Source of the DNA: Clostridia bacterium
Lineage (GTDB): Bacteria > Bacillota > Clostridia > Christensenellales > Borkfalkiaceae
Length of the DNA stretch: 43,881 nt
Direction: 5' to 3'
Assembly: GCA_900767885.1 (NCBI GenBank)
Contig: CAAGAU010000017.1
Span: forward strand, 1 to 43,881
Position 1 is the first letter of the stretch; each line of letters begins with the position of its first letter. Shown here one piece after another: positions 1-7,771 of this stretch. The notes below the pieces were generated by a model that did not search any database, was not told where the DNA came from, and worked only from the letters and a program-made list of their open reading frames with translations. A program made the translations under genes and the position numbers.

Positions 1-187
1 ACAATGCTGCCGCATTAAAACTTTCGTTTTTTGCATTTTTGCAAAATGCTTGCGCCTTATGAATATCGTCGCTCGCAAACCCTTGCAAGCAAGTTTGCTT
101 GCTCGACATTGACAGAATGACATGTAAAAAAAAGAACGTCATATTGAGCGCCAGCGAAATATCCCACAACCAAAATGAATAGCCTTG
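1..187. other. Intergenic region at the window edge with repeat remnants
   Basis: No gene is supported here. The stretch has a short palindrome (GCAAGCAA-GT-TTGCTTGC, around 87-104) and, at 136-167, a minus-strand copy of the core of the repeat family seen again near 4500 and 20100. The palindrome has no following T-run, so I do not call it a terminator. Confidence 0.6.
136..167 (-). repeat. Dispersed repeat core, copy C
   Basis: Read on the minus strand this matches GTGGGATATTTCGCT followed by GCTCAATATGACGT. The same core occurs at 4494-4527 and in the longer copy at 20047-20144. Only the core is recognisable here; what follows on the minus strand (a T-run, then TGTCATTCTG) is unlike the long copies. 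Confidence 0.65.
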
Positions 188-856
188 TTAATTCAAATCC
201 CAATCTATTGGCGTTTCGCCGTTGGACAATAAAAACTCGTTGGTTTTGGAGAACGGGCGACTGCCGAAAAATCCGTTGTAACAGGATAGGGGACTTGGGT
301 GCGCGCTCTCTAAAATAAGGTGTTTTTTGCCGTCGATAAACGCCTTTTTGCTGCGGGCGTTAGCACCCCAAAGAATAAAAGCCATAGGCTTTTCCCTTGC
401 GGCGAGCAATTTTATAACCTCGTCGGTAAACTGCGTCCAACCGCAATTTTTGTGCGAGTTCGCCGCGCCGCGCCTTACGGTAAGAGTTGTGTTTAAAAGC
501 AAAACGCCTTGCTCCGCCCACTTGGTCAGATCGCCGCTTTGCGGCTCGGTTATGCCGAGGTCGGTCTTGATTTCTTTGTAGATATTCACAAGCGACGGCG
601 GTAATTTAACCCCCTCTTTTACCGAAAAACAGAGTCCGTGCGCCTGACCCGGTTCGTGATAGGGGTCCTGCCCTAAAATTACGGCTTTTACGGCGGAATA
701 CGGCGTGAGTTTAAACGCGTTGAATATATCGTAAGGCGATGGGTAAACTACGTGTTCGGAATATTCTTTTTTCAAAAATTCGCGTATTTTCAGATAATTT
801 TCGCTTTTAAAAAGGTCTTTTAAAACCTCGTCCCAATCGTTACCCACGCTTACCAT
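188..856 (-). CDS. ung: Uracil-DNA glycosylase, family 1
   Basis: Removes uracil from DNA at the first step of base excision repair. The active-site motif GQDPYH, with the catalytic Asp, lies in the N-terminal third, and the DNA-intercalation motif HPSPLS lies near the C-terminus (AHPSPLSCYNGFFGS). Both are diagnostic of family 1. About 222 residues is the normal size. A longer reading begins at a TTG at 871. I prefer the ATG at 856 because GGAG (866-869) sits 9 bases before it and the extra residues (LEKPQ) are not typical. The start overlaps the end of the upstream glycosyltransferase gene by 17 bases, so the two are probably co-transcribed and translationally coupled. Confidence 0.95.
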   Translation of the reverse strand: MVSVGNDWDEVLKDLFKSENYLKIREFLKKEYSEHVVYPSPYDIFNAFKLTPYSAVKAVILGQDPYHEPGQAHGLCFSVKEGVKLPPSLVNIYKEIKTDLGITEPQSGDLTKWAEQGVLLLNTTLTVRRGAANSHKNCGWTQFTDEVIKLLAAREKPMAFILWGANARSKKAFIDGKKHLILESAHPSPLSCYNGFFGSRPFSKTNEFLLSNGETPIDWDLN

Positions 857-1796
857 CTGCGGTTTCTCCAAAGTTTATTTTTTCACGAACTATATAAATC
901 GGGCGGTGCTTGGCTTCGTCGTAAGCGTAACCGAGATATACGCCCGCCACGCCTATTGCGATAAGAGTAAGGGAAGTGCATAACCCGAGCGACGGAAAGA
1001 ACCACGCCGTAAGTGGTAACCCGTTACCCGTCGCGGCAAGCACAATAAACACGATAAACGCCGCAATAGAGCAGATATTAAGCATTACGCCGAGTTTAAG
1101 CGATAGCGTAAGCGGCTTTTTGCTGTACGGAATAATTCCCGCCTCGGCGGTTTTAAGCATCTTTTTAAGCGTGAATTTTGTTTTGCCGAGTTCGCGCTCG
1201 GATCGGTCGAACTCGACGAACGCCTCTTTAAATCCGACGAAGGCCGTTTGAATACGCAGATATCTGCTGCGCTCGGGCAGAGATAAAACCGCGTCTATAA
1301 CTTTGCGGTCGTACAACTTAAACTCTCCCGAGTTGTCGGGTAAATTTATGCCCGAAGAACTCGAAAGAACGTGCATAAAGGCTTTTGAGGTGAGTTTTTT
1401 AAAAAACGTTTCGCCTTTGCGCACTTTTCTTACGCCGTGTACCACTTCGTAGCCCTCGCGCCATTTTTTAAGCATTTCGGGAAAGAGTTCGGGCGGGTCC
1501 TGCAGGTCGGCGTCGATCAGTATCGCGCATTTGCCCGAGCAGTATTCCAGTCCGCACAAAAACGCGGCTTGCTGTCCGAAATTGCGCGAAAATTCCACGG
1601 TCTTTATTCGCGGGTCGTTTTTGCAATGCTCGCGTATAATTTCCGCGCTTTTATCCTTGCTGCCGTCGTTCACGGCAATTATTTCGTAAGGTTCGCCCAT
1701 GCTTTCCATAATCGCCGTTACGCGCTCAAAAAATACGGGTAAACTTTCCTGTTCGTTAAAAACGGGCGTAATTACGCTCACTACTATATCTTTCAT
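840..1796 (-). CDS. Family 2 glycosyltransferase, polyprenyl-phosphate type, membrane-anchored
   Basis: Probably transfers a sugar from a nucleotide donor to polyprenyl phosphate on the inner face of the membrane, as in the GtrB/ArnC/DPM1-like group. The N-terminal GT-A domain has the opening VSVITPVFNEQESLP, the nucleotide motif VNDGSKDKS and the metal-binding stretch DADLQDPPE. Two hydrophobic segments follow at about residues 230-290 (IAAFIVFIVLAAT and LTLIAIGVAGVYLGYAY), as in GtrB-like proteins. The 318-residue length fits. The acceptor and sugar cannot be read from sequence. There is no Shine-Dalgarno before the ATG; a promoter places the transcript start at the ATG itself (see the promoter at 1803-1831). 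It is followed by ung with a 17-base overlap. Confidence 0.88.
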   Translation of the reverse strand: MKDIVVSVITPVFNEQESLPVFFERVTAIMESMGEPYEIIAVNDGSKDKSAEIIREHCKNDPRIKTVEFSRNFGQQAAFLCGLEYCSGKCAILIDADLQDPPELFPEMLKKWREGYEVVHGVRKVRKGETFFKKLTSKAFMHVLSSSSGINLPDNSGEFKLYDRKVIDAVLSLPERSRYLRIQTAFVGFKEAFVEFDRSERELGKTKFTLKKMLKTAEAGIIPYSKKPLTLSLKLGVMLNICSIAAFIVFIVLAATGNGLPLTAWFFPSLGLCTSLTLIAIGVAGVYLGYAYDEAKHRPIYIVREKINFGETADGKRG

Positions 1797-1802
1797 ACTT
1801 GT

Positions 1803-1831
1803 ATTTTACCATTTTTACGGTAAAAAGTAAA
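1803..1831 (-). promoter_or_regulatory. Promoter of the glycosyltransferase gene, predicted leaderless
   Basis: On the minus strand: TTTACT (1826-1831), a 17-base spacer and TAAAAT (1803-1808). Counting 7 bases past the -10 box gives +1 at 1796, the A of the start codon. No AGGAG-like sequence lies between. The first 12 bases match the promoter at 39408-39436. Confidence 0.65.
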
Positions 1832-1891
1832 CGTTTTTTATTTAATTTGCGCATAATCGACTTATTATTTTGTGTTTTTGCCCGTATTTTT

Positions 1892-1920
1892 TTGACAATC
1901 GCGTTTAAATGGATTATACT
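1892..1920 (+). promoter_or_regulatory. Sigma-A-type promoter of the phosphoglucomutase gene
   Basis: TTGACA (1892-1897), 17-base spacer, TATACT (1915-1920). This is near consensus. The gene starts at 1961 with CGGAGG at 1945-1950, giving a leader of about 34 bases. Confidence 0.8.
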
Positions 1921-1960
1921 ATATATATTAAATTATGCAATTGTCGGAGGAAAACCGAAT

Positions 1961-3688
1961 ATGGATTATAAAGTAAGTTACGATAACTGGCTCACCAGCC
2001 CCTATCTTTGCGACGAGGGGCTTAAAGAACTCAAAGCCATCGAGGGCGACGATAAGGCGATAGAATACGCTTTCGGCGCGGAACTCGAATTCGGTACGGC
2101 GGGTATGCGCGGAATAATAGGTTACGGAACGAATAAAATGAATATTTATACCGTAAGGAGAGCCACGCAGGGTCTTGCCGAATTTATAAAATCCAAAGGT
2201 TCGTCTGCCATGAAGAGGGGCGTTGCCATTTCCTACGATACGCGCAACAAGTCCGATTTGTTCGCCCGTACCGCCGCAGGCGTTCTTTTGTATAACGGAA
2301 TTAAAGTTTATATTTATCCGCAACCTCGTCCCGTACCGATGCTTTCTTACGCGGTGAGGCAACTCGATTGCTACGCGGGCATAATGATAACCGCAAGCCA
2401 CAATCCCAAGGAATACAACGGTTATAAAGTTTACGGCGCGGACGGCGCGCAGATGAGCGTGGAAGATACCGCCGAAGTTGTAAAATACATATCCGCCGTA
2501 ACCGATTATTTCTCGGTTAAAGAGGACGAAATAAAGGATATATCGACCTATAAGGACAGGGGCGCGTATACCGTTATCGGTAAAAGTTTCGAAAAGACTT
2601 ATTATAAGTGTCTTTTGCGCCTTACGCTTTCCAAAAAAGCCGTAAAGGAAGTAGGTAAAAAAATTAAAATAGTCTATACGCCCGTGCACGGCAGCGGATA
2701 TATACCGGTTACCACGGTGCTTAAAAAACTCGGCATAAAAGCCACGGTGGTAGAGGAGCAAACTATAGCCGATCCGAACTTTTCCACTGTGGAAGTGCCT
2801 AATCCCGAGTTTAAAGAAACGCTTTCTATGGGCATTGCGCTCGCCGACAAAATCAAAGCGGACGCCGTTTTCGGTACCGATCCCGACTGCGACAGACTCG
2901 GCGTTGCGGTAAGAAACGACGAGGGCGAATTCGTTGCGCTTTCGGGCAATCAGACGGGCGTTTTACTGCTCGATTATATACTTTTGAGGCTTAAAGCCGA
3001 AAACAAATTACCCGCAAACGGAGTAGTCGTAAAGAGTTTCGTTTCTACGGGCATGGCTCAACTCGTTTGCAATAACTACGGCGTAGAACTCGTAGAAACG
3101 CCCGTAGGGTTTAAGTATATAGGCGAAAAAATCAAACAGTACGAATGCGACGGTTCGCATACGTTCATTTTCGGTTTCGAGGAAAGTTGCGGCTATCTGC
3201 GCGGAACTCACGCGCGCGATAAAGACGCCGTCGTTGCGAGTATGTTGTTTGCCGAAATGGCTTGCTATTACGAGAGCGTGGGCAAATCGGTATATCAAAG
3301 ACTGTGCGAACTTTATGCAAAATACGGTTTCGTGCTGGACGCGACAGACAGTATAAAATATTCGGGACTTTCCGCCATGAGCGATATGAACGCCGCCGTA
3401 GACGGAATGCGCGGAAAAACCGTTACCGCGATAGGTAATTACACCGTAAGCGGCGTGCGCGACTATCTTACGGGAGTAAGAAAGAGCGAGGACGGCGAAG
3501 AAGAACTTAATATAAAGGGCGTAAACTGCATATATTACGAACTTTTAAGCGGCGGCTTTATATGCTTAAGACCGAGCGGTACGGAACCTAAACTTAAAAT
3601 ATATTATTCGGTAAAAGGCAAAGACAAAGCGCATGCGGAAAAAGCGTTGGAAGAACTCCGCGCCAATTTCACCGCTCTTTTAAAGTAA
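1961..3688 (+). CDS. pgcA: Phosphoglucomutase / phosphomannomutase, PgcA type
   Basis: Interconverts glucose 1-phosphate and glucose 6-phosphate, feeding UDP-glucose for cell-envelope glycans. It is a four-domain alpha-D-phosphohexomutase. The phosphoserine loop TASHNP is at residues 144-149 (catalytic Ser146), the Mg-binding loop is GTDPDCDR, the sugar-binding loop is GFEES, and the C-terminal phosphate-binding loop is RPSGTEPKLKIY. At 575 residues it matches the long Firmicutes PgcA form, not the shorter GlmM. The frame is open back to 1799, but the ATG at 1961 has CGGAGG 10 bases upstream and a strong promoter lies between, so I start there. It stands alone and is followed by a terminator. 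Confidence 0.93.
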   Translation: MDYKVSYDNWLTSPYLCDEGLKELKAIEGDDKAIEYAFGAELEFGTAGMRGIIGYGTNKMNIYTVRRATQGLAEFIKSKGSSAMKRGVAISYDTRNKSDLFARTAAGVLLYNGIKVYIYPQPRPVPMLSYAVRQLDCYAGIMITASHNPKEYNGYKVYGADGAQMSVEDTAEVVKYISAVTDYFSVKEDEIKDISTYKDRGAYTVIGKSFEKTYYKCLLRLTLSKKAVKEVGKKIKIVYTPVHGSGYIPVTTVLKKLGIKATVVEEQTIADPNFSTVEVPNPEFKETLSMGIALADKIKADAVFGTDPDCDRLGVAVRNDEGEFVALSGNQTGVLLLDYILLRLKAENKLPANGVVVKSFVSTGMAQLVCNNYGVELVETPVGFKYIGEKIKQYECDGSHTFIFGFEESCGYLRGTHARDKDAVVASMLFAEMACYYESVGKSVYQRLCELYAKYGFVLDATDSIKYSGLSAMSDMNAAVDGMRGKTVTAIGNYTVSGVRDYLTGVRKSEDGEEELNIKGVNCIYYELLSGGFICLRPSGTEPKLKIYYSVKGKDKAHAEKALEELRANFTALLK

Positions 3689-3720
3689 AACAAAAATGAA
3701 CAGCATATAAATTAAGCGAT

Positions 3721-3764
3721 AAAAATCCGTGGAAGGATACTAAAACCCTCCGCGGATTTTTTTT
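3721..3764 (+). terminator. Terminator after phosphoglucomutase
   Basis: The arms AAAATCCG...GG and CC..CGGATTTT pair (with G-U pairs) around ATACTAAAA, followed by a run of T. Confidence 0.8.
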
Positions 3765-3784
3765 AAAAAAGTCGCATAAAATCG

Positions 3785-3813
3785 TTGACAAACGTTTTAC
3801 GGAGTAGTATACT
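3785..3813 (+). promoter_or_regulatory. Promoter of the metal-efflux operon
   Basis: TTGACA (3785-3790), 17-base spacer, TATACT (3808-3813). The expected start is near 3820, directly before the palindrome at 3821-3838, so a bound repressor would block initiation or escape. Confidence 0.85.
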
Positions 3814-3820
3814 GTAAACG

Positions 3821-3838
3821 GTTGAATAATTGTTCAAC
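3821..3838 (+). promoter_or_regulatory. Probable ArsR/CadC-type operator
   Basis: GTTGAATAATTGTTCAAC is an 18-base palindrome with all but one base pair matching. It lies between the -10 box and the start codon of the ArsR-family gene. TTGAA-N6-TTCAA resembles operators of the SmtB/CzrA/CadC group. Autoregulation is inferred from position. Confidence 0.75.
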
Positions 3839-3854
3839 TGTTATGGAGGTTGAA

Positions 3855-4211
3855 ATGAGGGACGATATAAAATTTTGCGAATGTGAACATACGCACGAAA
3901 ACGTGCTTGAAAAGGTAAGGGCGCTTATGCCGAGCGATGACGTATTGTACGACGTAGCCGAACTTTTTAAGGTTTTCGGCGATAGTACGCGCACCAATAT
4001 TTTAATGGCGTTGTTTGAAAGCGAAATGTGCGTATGCGATATATGCGAACTGCTTCGTATGACAAAGTCGGCAATATCGCACCAACTACGTATATTGCGC
4101 CAAAGCAAACTTGTAAAAGCGCGCAAGTGCGGTAAAGAGGTTTTTTATTCGCTTGCGGACGAACACGTTAAAAAAATATTCGAGATGGCTATAGAACACA
4201 TCTGCGAATAA
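3855..4211 (+). CDS. ArsR-family metal sensor repressor, CadC/CzrA-like
   Basis: Winged-helix repressor expected to release DNA when Zn, Cd or Pb binds, switching on the efflux genes behind it. Visible ligands: C8 and C10 near the N-terminus with C59 and C61 (CVC in the metal-binding helix) would form a CadC-type thiolate site. D102, H104, H115 and E118 in the last helix resemble the alpha-5 zinc site of CzrA/SmtB. The recognition helix is MTKSAISHQLRIL. The start at 3855 has GGAGG at 3845-3849; an in-frame ATG at 3822 lies in the operator and is rejected. The protein has 118 residues. Followed after 30 bases by the HMA gene. Cd/Zn/Pb specificity is inferred from the ligands. Confidence 0.92.
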   Translation: MRDDIKFCECEHTHENVLEKVRALMPSDDVLYDVAELFKVFGDSTRTNILMALFESEMCVCDICELLRMTKSAISHQLRILRQSKLVKARKCGKEVFYSLADEHVKKIFEMAIEHICE

Positions 4212-4241
4212 GATAAATAAAATTTTTAAGGAGCACATATT

Positions 4242-4460
4242 ATGAAAAAGGTAATAAGAATCAAAAATCTGGACTGTGCAAACTGCGCTATGGCACTTGA
4301 ACGCGCCGTTGCCAAACTCGACGGGATAAATTCCGTAAACGTAAGTTTCGTAGGCGAAAAAATGACGCTCGATTACGACGAAACCAAAGAGGGCGTTCTT
4401 GCCGCGGTTAAAACCGCCGCCAAAAAACTCGAACCCGACTGGGAACTTATAGGGCTGTAA
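4242..4460 (+). CDS. Free-standing heavy-metal-associated (HMA) domain protein
   Basis: A 72-residue ferredoxin-like metal chaperone domain. The metal loop is LDCANCA (CxxC), followed by the usual LERAVAKLDGINSVNVSF pattern. An Asp directly before the first Cys is typical of HMA domains of Zn/Cd/Pb ATPases (ZntA: DCxxC), while copper chaperones usually have T or H there. The ATPase encoded next lacks an N-terminal HMA domain, so this protein probably supplies it in trans. Ribosome binding site AAGGAG just upstream. It is the second gene of the efflux operon; a 224-base repeat-bearing gap separates it from the ATPase. Confidence 0.88.
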   Translation: MKKVIRIKNLDCANCAMALERAVAKLDGINSVNVSFVGEKMTLDYDETKEGVLAAVKTAAKKLEPDWELIGL

Positions 4461-4493
4461 GTCGAAAGACGTTTGGTAAAGCGTCGGTTATTC

Positions 4494-4567
4494 GGTGAGA
4501 TATTTCGCTTACGCTCAATATGACGTAAAAAAATACGTCATCCTGAACGATAGTGAAGGATCCCACC
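4494..4567 (+). repeat. Inverted pair of repeat cores, long imperfect hairpin
   Basis: Two 34-base arms (4494-4527 and 4534-4567) are inverted around six A bases. Both begin GGTG.GAT and end ATGACGTA, and about 24 of 34 positions match. Each arm is a version of the core found at 136-167 and 20113-20144. It lies inside the metal-efflux operon between the HMA gene and the ATPase. Confidence 0.75.
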
Positions 4568-4631
4568 GAGTAAGTAAGGACAATGTGTTCCTCACTTTTT
4601 TAAGAGAATTGCCGCAGTCGCTACGTTCCTT
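4534..4631 (-). repeat. Dispersed repeat, long copy A (about 98 bp)
   Basis: Read on the minus strand from AAGGAACG (4631) to ATGACGTA (4534), this aligns end to end with 20047-20144 at nearly equal length. Conserved blocks are AAGGA, GCGGCAAT, AAAAAGT, TTACT, CGGTGGGAT, TTC.CT and ATGACGT. No protein is supported in it. Confidence 0.75.
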
Positions 4632-4684
4632 GCGGCGGACGGTGAAAACGAAACTAAAATAAAAAAACAGGAGTTTAGTCGAAA

Positions 4685-6577
4685 ATGAAAAAATTGACTG
4701 AATTGCAAAAAAAGACAATCCGCACGGGCGTGTGCCTCGCAGTGTTTTTTGCGGTGTATATCTTAGATAAAATTATAGCGATACCCGCCTTATTGCGCCC
4801 GTTTTTATACGGCGCGGTGTTTATTGGCGCAGGGTACGACGTGCTATTTAAAGCGGCGCGTAACATATCGCGCGGCAAAGTTTTCGACGAGAACTTTTTA
4901 ATGACGGTCGCGTCGCTCGGCGCGTTTACTCTCGGCATAGTCGAAACGGTCGAGGGCAATCCGGGCGATTTTGCCGAAAGCGTTGCAGTTATCCTGTTTT
5001 ATCAGGTGGGCGAAATATTTCAGGATTACGCGGTGGGCAAATCGCGTAAGTCCATAGCATCGCTTATGGATATCCGTCCCGATCAGGCGCGCGTTCTGCG
5101 CGACGGTAACTTTATCGAGGTCTACCCGGAAGAGGTAAGCGTGGGCGAAATCGTGCAAATACGCGTGGGCGAAAAAATTCCGCTCGACGGCAAAGTTATA
5201 AAGGGGCATACCAATATAAACGCCTGCGCTCTGACGGGCGAAAGCGTGCCCGTGTTTGCCGAAGAGGGCAGCGAGGTTTTAAGCGGCACTATCGTTTTGG
5301 ACGGAACTATCGAAATTACCGTAGAAAAGGAGTTTTACGACAGTACGGCTTCTAAAATTCTCGATATGGTCGAAAACGCCTCGGGTAAAAAGGCTAAAAC
5401 CGAAAACTTTATTTCGGCGTTTGCAAAATATTATACGCCTTTCGTCGTGTTTTCCGCACTCGCGCTTGCAATTATTCCGTCCGTTATTTTTAACGTTTTA
5501 GGTCAGAATCAATGGGCTAAATGGATAACCCGCGCGCTTACTTTCCTCGTGGTTTCCTGCCCCTGTGCACTCGTAATTTCTATTCCCCTCGGCTTTTTCG
5601 GCGGTATAGGCGGCGCGAGCAGTAAAGGTATTCTCATAAAGGGAGCGAACTATATAGAACAACTCGAAAAAGTGAATACAATCGTATTCGATAAAACGGG
5701 TACTCTTACCGAGGGCGAATTTAAAGTTCTTGGCGTATATCCAGAAAATAAGCGCGAAGAAATACTTTCGGCGGCGTTTCTATGCGAGAACAAATCGAGC
5801 CACCCTGTTGCAAAGAGCATTTGCGCCGAGGGCGTAGGCAAAGCCGACGAAAGGTATCTCATAACCGAAGTTGCGGGCAGGGGCGTTAAAGCCGAGTACG
5901 GCGACGAAGTAATTGCTTGCGGCAATGCAAGACTTATGAAAGATTCAGGTATAAGCGTTGAAAAGGGCGACTACGGCGGCACTACGGTATACGTTGCCAA
6001 AAACGGCGAGTATTTGGGCAAAATTTGCGTTGCCGATAAACCTAAAGCCGACGCTAAACGAGTTATTGCCGAACTTAAAGACAGCGGTACGAAAGTTATA
6101 ATGCTTACGGGCGATAACGAATCGGCGGCGAAACCCGTTGCCGAAGAACTCGGTATAGACGAATATTCTGCGGGACTTTTGCCGCAGGATAAGTTAAGCC
6201 GCGTAGACGAACTCATTAAAAATAAAGGCAAAAACGACGTGGTCGCTTTCGTCGGCGACGGTATAAACGACGCACCCGTTTTAATGCGTTCCGACGTAGG
6301 CGTATCTATGGGGCAGGTCGGCAGCGACAGCGCGATAGAGGCGTCCGACGTGGTGCTTATGCACGACAGACTGTCCGATATTCCTTTGGCAAAACGCATA
6401 GCGAAAAAAACTATGCGCATAGTAAGAGAGAACGTCGTGTTCTCGCTTGCGATTAAATTCGGAGTGCTTATTCTGAGCGCGGTAGGCCTTGCAAATATGT
6501 GGCTTGCGGTGTTTGCAGACGTCGGAGTTGCCGTTCTTGCCATATTAAATGCGATGCGCGCACTTAAAATTAAATAA
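4685..6577 (+). CDS. Zinc/cadmium/lead-exporting P1B-type ATPase lacking an N-terminal HMA domain
   Basis: Pumps soft divalent metals out of the cell using ATP. Visible in order: N-terminal membrane helices, actuator loop TGES (184-187), the ion-binding SCPCAL with CPC at 292-294, phosphorylation site DKTGT (Asp336), the nucleotide-binding HP motif (SSHPVAKS), TGDN, and the hinge GDGINDAPVL. The C-terminal helix WLAVFADVGVAVLAILNAMR carries the Asp that completes the metal site in ZntA. At 630 residues it is shorter than ZntA/CadA because the HMA domain is a separate gene (4242-4460). ACAGGAG precedes the ATG. Transcribed with the ArsR and HMA genes, provided the intervening repeat does not stop transcription. 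Confidence 0.94.
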   Translation: MKKLTELQKKTIRTGVCLAVFFAVYILDKIIAIPALLRPFLYGAVFIGAGYDVLFKAARNISRGKVFDENFLMTVASLGAFTLGIVETVEGNPGDFAESVAVILFYQVGEIFQDYAVGKSRKSIASLMDIRPDQARVLRDGNFIEVYPEEVSVGEIVQIRVGEKIPLDGKVIKGHTNINACALTGESVPVFAEEGSEVLSGTIVLDGTIEITVEKEFYDSTASKILDMVENASGKKAKTENFISAFAKYYTPFVVFSALALAIIPSVIFNVLGQNQWAKWITRALTFLVVSCPCALVISIPLGFFGGIGGASSKGILIKGANYIEQLEKVNTIVFDKTGTLTEGEFKVLGVYPENKREEILSAAFLCENKSSHPVAKSICAEGVGKADERYLITEVAGRGVKAEYGDEVIACGNARLMKDSGISVEKGDYGGTTVYVAKNGEYLGKICVADKPKADAKRVIAELKDSGTKVIMLTGDNESAAKPVAEELGIDEYSAGLLPQDKLSRVDELIKNKGKNDVVAFVGDGINDAPVLMRSDVGVSMGQVGSDSAIEASDVVLMHDRLSDIPLAKRIAKKTMRIVRENVVFSLAIKFGVLILSAVGLANMWLAVFADVGVAVLAILNAMRALKIK

Positions 6578-6594
6578 AAATTGCTTAAAAATTA

Positions 6595-6623
6595 TTGCAA
6601 AGTCACTTAATTTGTGATAATAT
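6595..6623 (+). promoter_or_regulatory. Promoter of the SPFH protein gene
   Basis: TTGCAA (6595-6600), 17-base spacer, TAATAT (6618-6623), with an extended -10 TG at 6615-6616. The gene starts at 6691 with CGGAGG at about 6678-6683. Confidence 0.7.
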
Positions 6624-6690
6624 ATATGCGTAGAGTTTTCGACTTGACAGTCGGAATACGACGCGCATGTATTTATCGGAGGAAAAATAA

Positions 6691-7746
6691 ATGGCATTAT
6701 TCAGACTGAATATAGTTTGGAACGACGACAGTAAAGACACGATGGTATATAAATACCCGTTCAAAAATTACGGCAGAGAGGTAAACGACAAGTCTACCGT
6801 TACCGTAAAGGAATCGCAAGTCGCCATATTTGTTTATAAGGGACAAATCGCGGACGTTTTAATGCCCGGTTTGCATAACTTAAAAACCGAAATATTACCT
6901 ATACTTACTAAGCTTGCGGCTTGGAAATACGCGTTTGAAACGCCCATTACCTGCGACGTTTATTTTATCAACACCAAACGCTTTACGAACGTCAAGTGGG
7001 GAACGCTTAACCCCATAATGATGCGCGACCCGGAATTCGGAGCGATAAGGGTAAGAGGTTACGGCGCGTTTTCGTTTAAAGTAGACGATCCCGCCGTGTT
7101 CTTAAAGGAACTTTTCGGCACTTCCAGCAGCTTCAAAACCGAGGATATAACCGGCTTTTTAAAGACCATGCTGTTATCTTCGCTTGCCGACGCTCTGGGC
7201 GAAAGCAAGATTTCCGCTTTGGACCTTGCTGCCAACACTATGGAGTTCAACGAAATAGTCAAGGCCAAAATACAGGCGAAATTCCGCGAAATAGGTCTGG
7301 AACTTTCCGATTTGTTTATCGAGAATATGTCCGTTCCGAGCGAAGTCGAAAAGGCTTTGGACGAAAGGTCCAAACTCGGCATACTCGGCAGTCAGACCGA
7401 TACGCTTATGAAAGTTTCCGCCGCGGAAGCGTTAAAAACCGCTGCGGCTAACCCGGGCAACGGCGGCGCGTTTATGGGCGCGGGCGTAGGACTCGGCGCT
7501 GGAATGGGACTCGGCGGAATTATGGCGGGCGTTATGAATCAATCTCAACAACCGCAACAACCCGCTCAGGCTGCTCCTGCCGCAAACACCGTTAAATGCG
7601 GCGGTTGCGGAGCGAATATCCCCGCCGGCAGTAAATTCTGTCCCGAGTGCGGAGCAAAGCAAGAAGGTAAAAAATTCTGCCCCGAATGCGGCGGCGAAGT
7701 TTCCGCAAACAACAAATTCTGCCCCAAATGCGGACATAAACTGTAA
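6691..7746 (+). CDS. SPFH-domain protein with C-terminal zinc ribbons, YdjI-like
   Basis: Residues about 30-230 form an SPFH/Band-7-like domain (DKSTVTVKESQVAIFVYKG near the start, then IGLELSDLFIENMSVP). A Gly/Ala/Met-rich segment follows (about 250-280), which may touch the membrane. The end holds two CxxC...CxxC zinc ribbons (CGGCGANIPAGSKFCPEC and CPECGG...FCPKCG). The architecture matches Bacillus subtilis YdjI, which works with membrane partners YdjG/YdjH and PspA in envelope stress. A YdjG-like gene lies two genes downstream, but no PspA or YdjH is present in this window. The molecular role here is inferred. 351 residues; own promoter; operon with the DUF1858 gene (25 bases apart). Confidence 0.88.
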   Translation: MALFRLNIVWNDDSKDTMVYKYPFKNYGREVNDKSTVTVKESQVAIFVYKGQIADVLMPGLHNLKTEILPILTKLAAWKYAFETPITCDVYFINTKRFTNVKWGTLNPIMMRDPEFGAIRVRGYGAFSFKVDDPAVFLKELFGTSSSFKTEDITGFLKTMLLSSLADALGESKISALDLAANTMEFNEIVKAKIQAKFREIGLELSDLFIENMSVPSEVEKALDERSKLGILGSQTDTLMKVSAAEALKTAAANPGNGGAFMGAGVGLGAGMGLGGIMAGVMNQSQQPQQPAQAAPAANTVKCGGCGANIPAGSKFCPECGAKQEGKKFCPECGGEVSANNKFCPKCGHKL

Positions 7747-7771
7747 AATAAAAGGAGTTTAATATATTATT

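Noticed and set aside
1799..1960. 54-residue N-terminal extension of phosphoglucomutase
   Set aside because: Contains the promoter, and the ATG at 1961 has a good ribosome binding site.
1928..2761. 277-residue minus-strand open frame over phosphoglucomutase
   Set aside because: Complement of a clear gene; composition rich in Tyr, Arg and Phe with no family signal.
3822..3854. Earlier in-frame ATGs for the ArsR gene (3822, 3843)
   Set aside because: The first lies in the operator at the transcription start; the second lies on the ribosome binding site of the ATG at 3855.
5971..6543. 190-residue minus-strand open frame over the metal ATPase
   Set aside because: Ser/Ala/Thr-rich complement of conserved ATPase motifs; no ribosome binding site.
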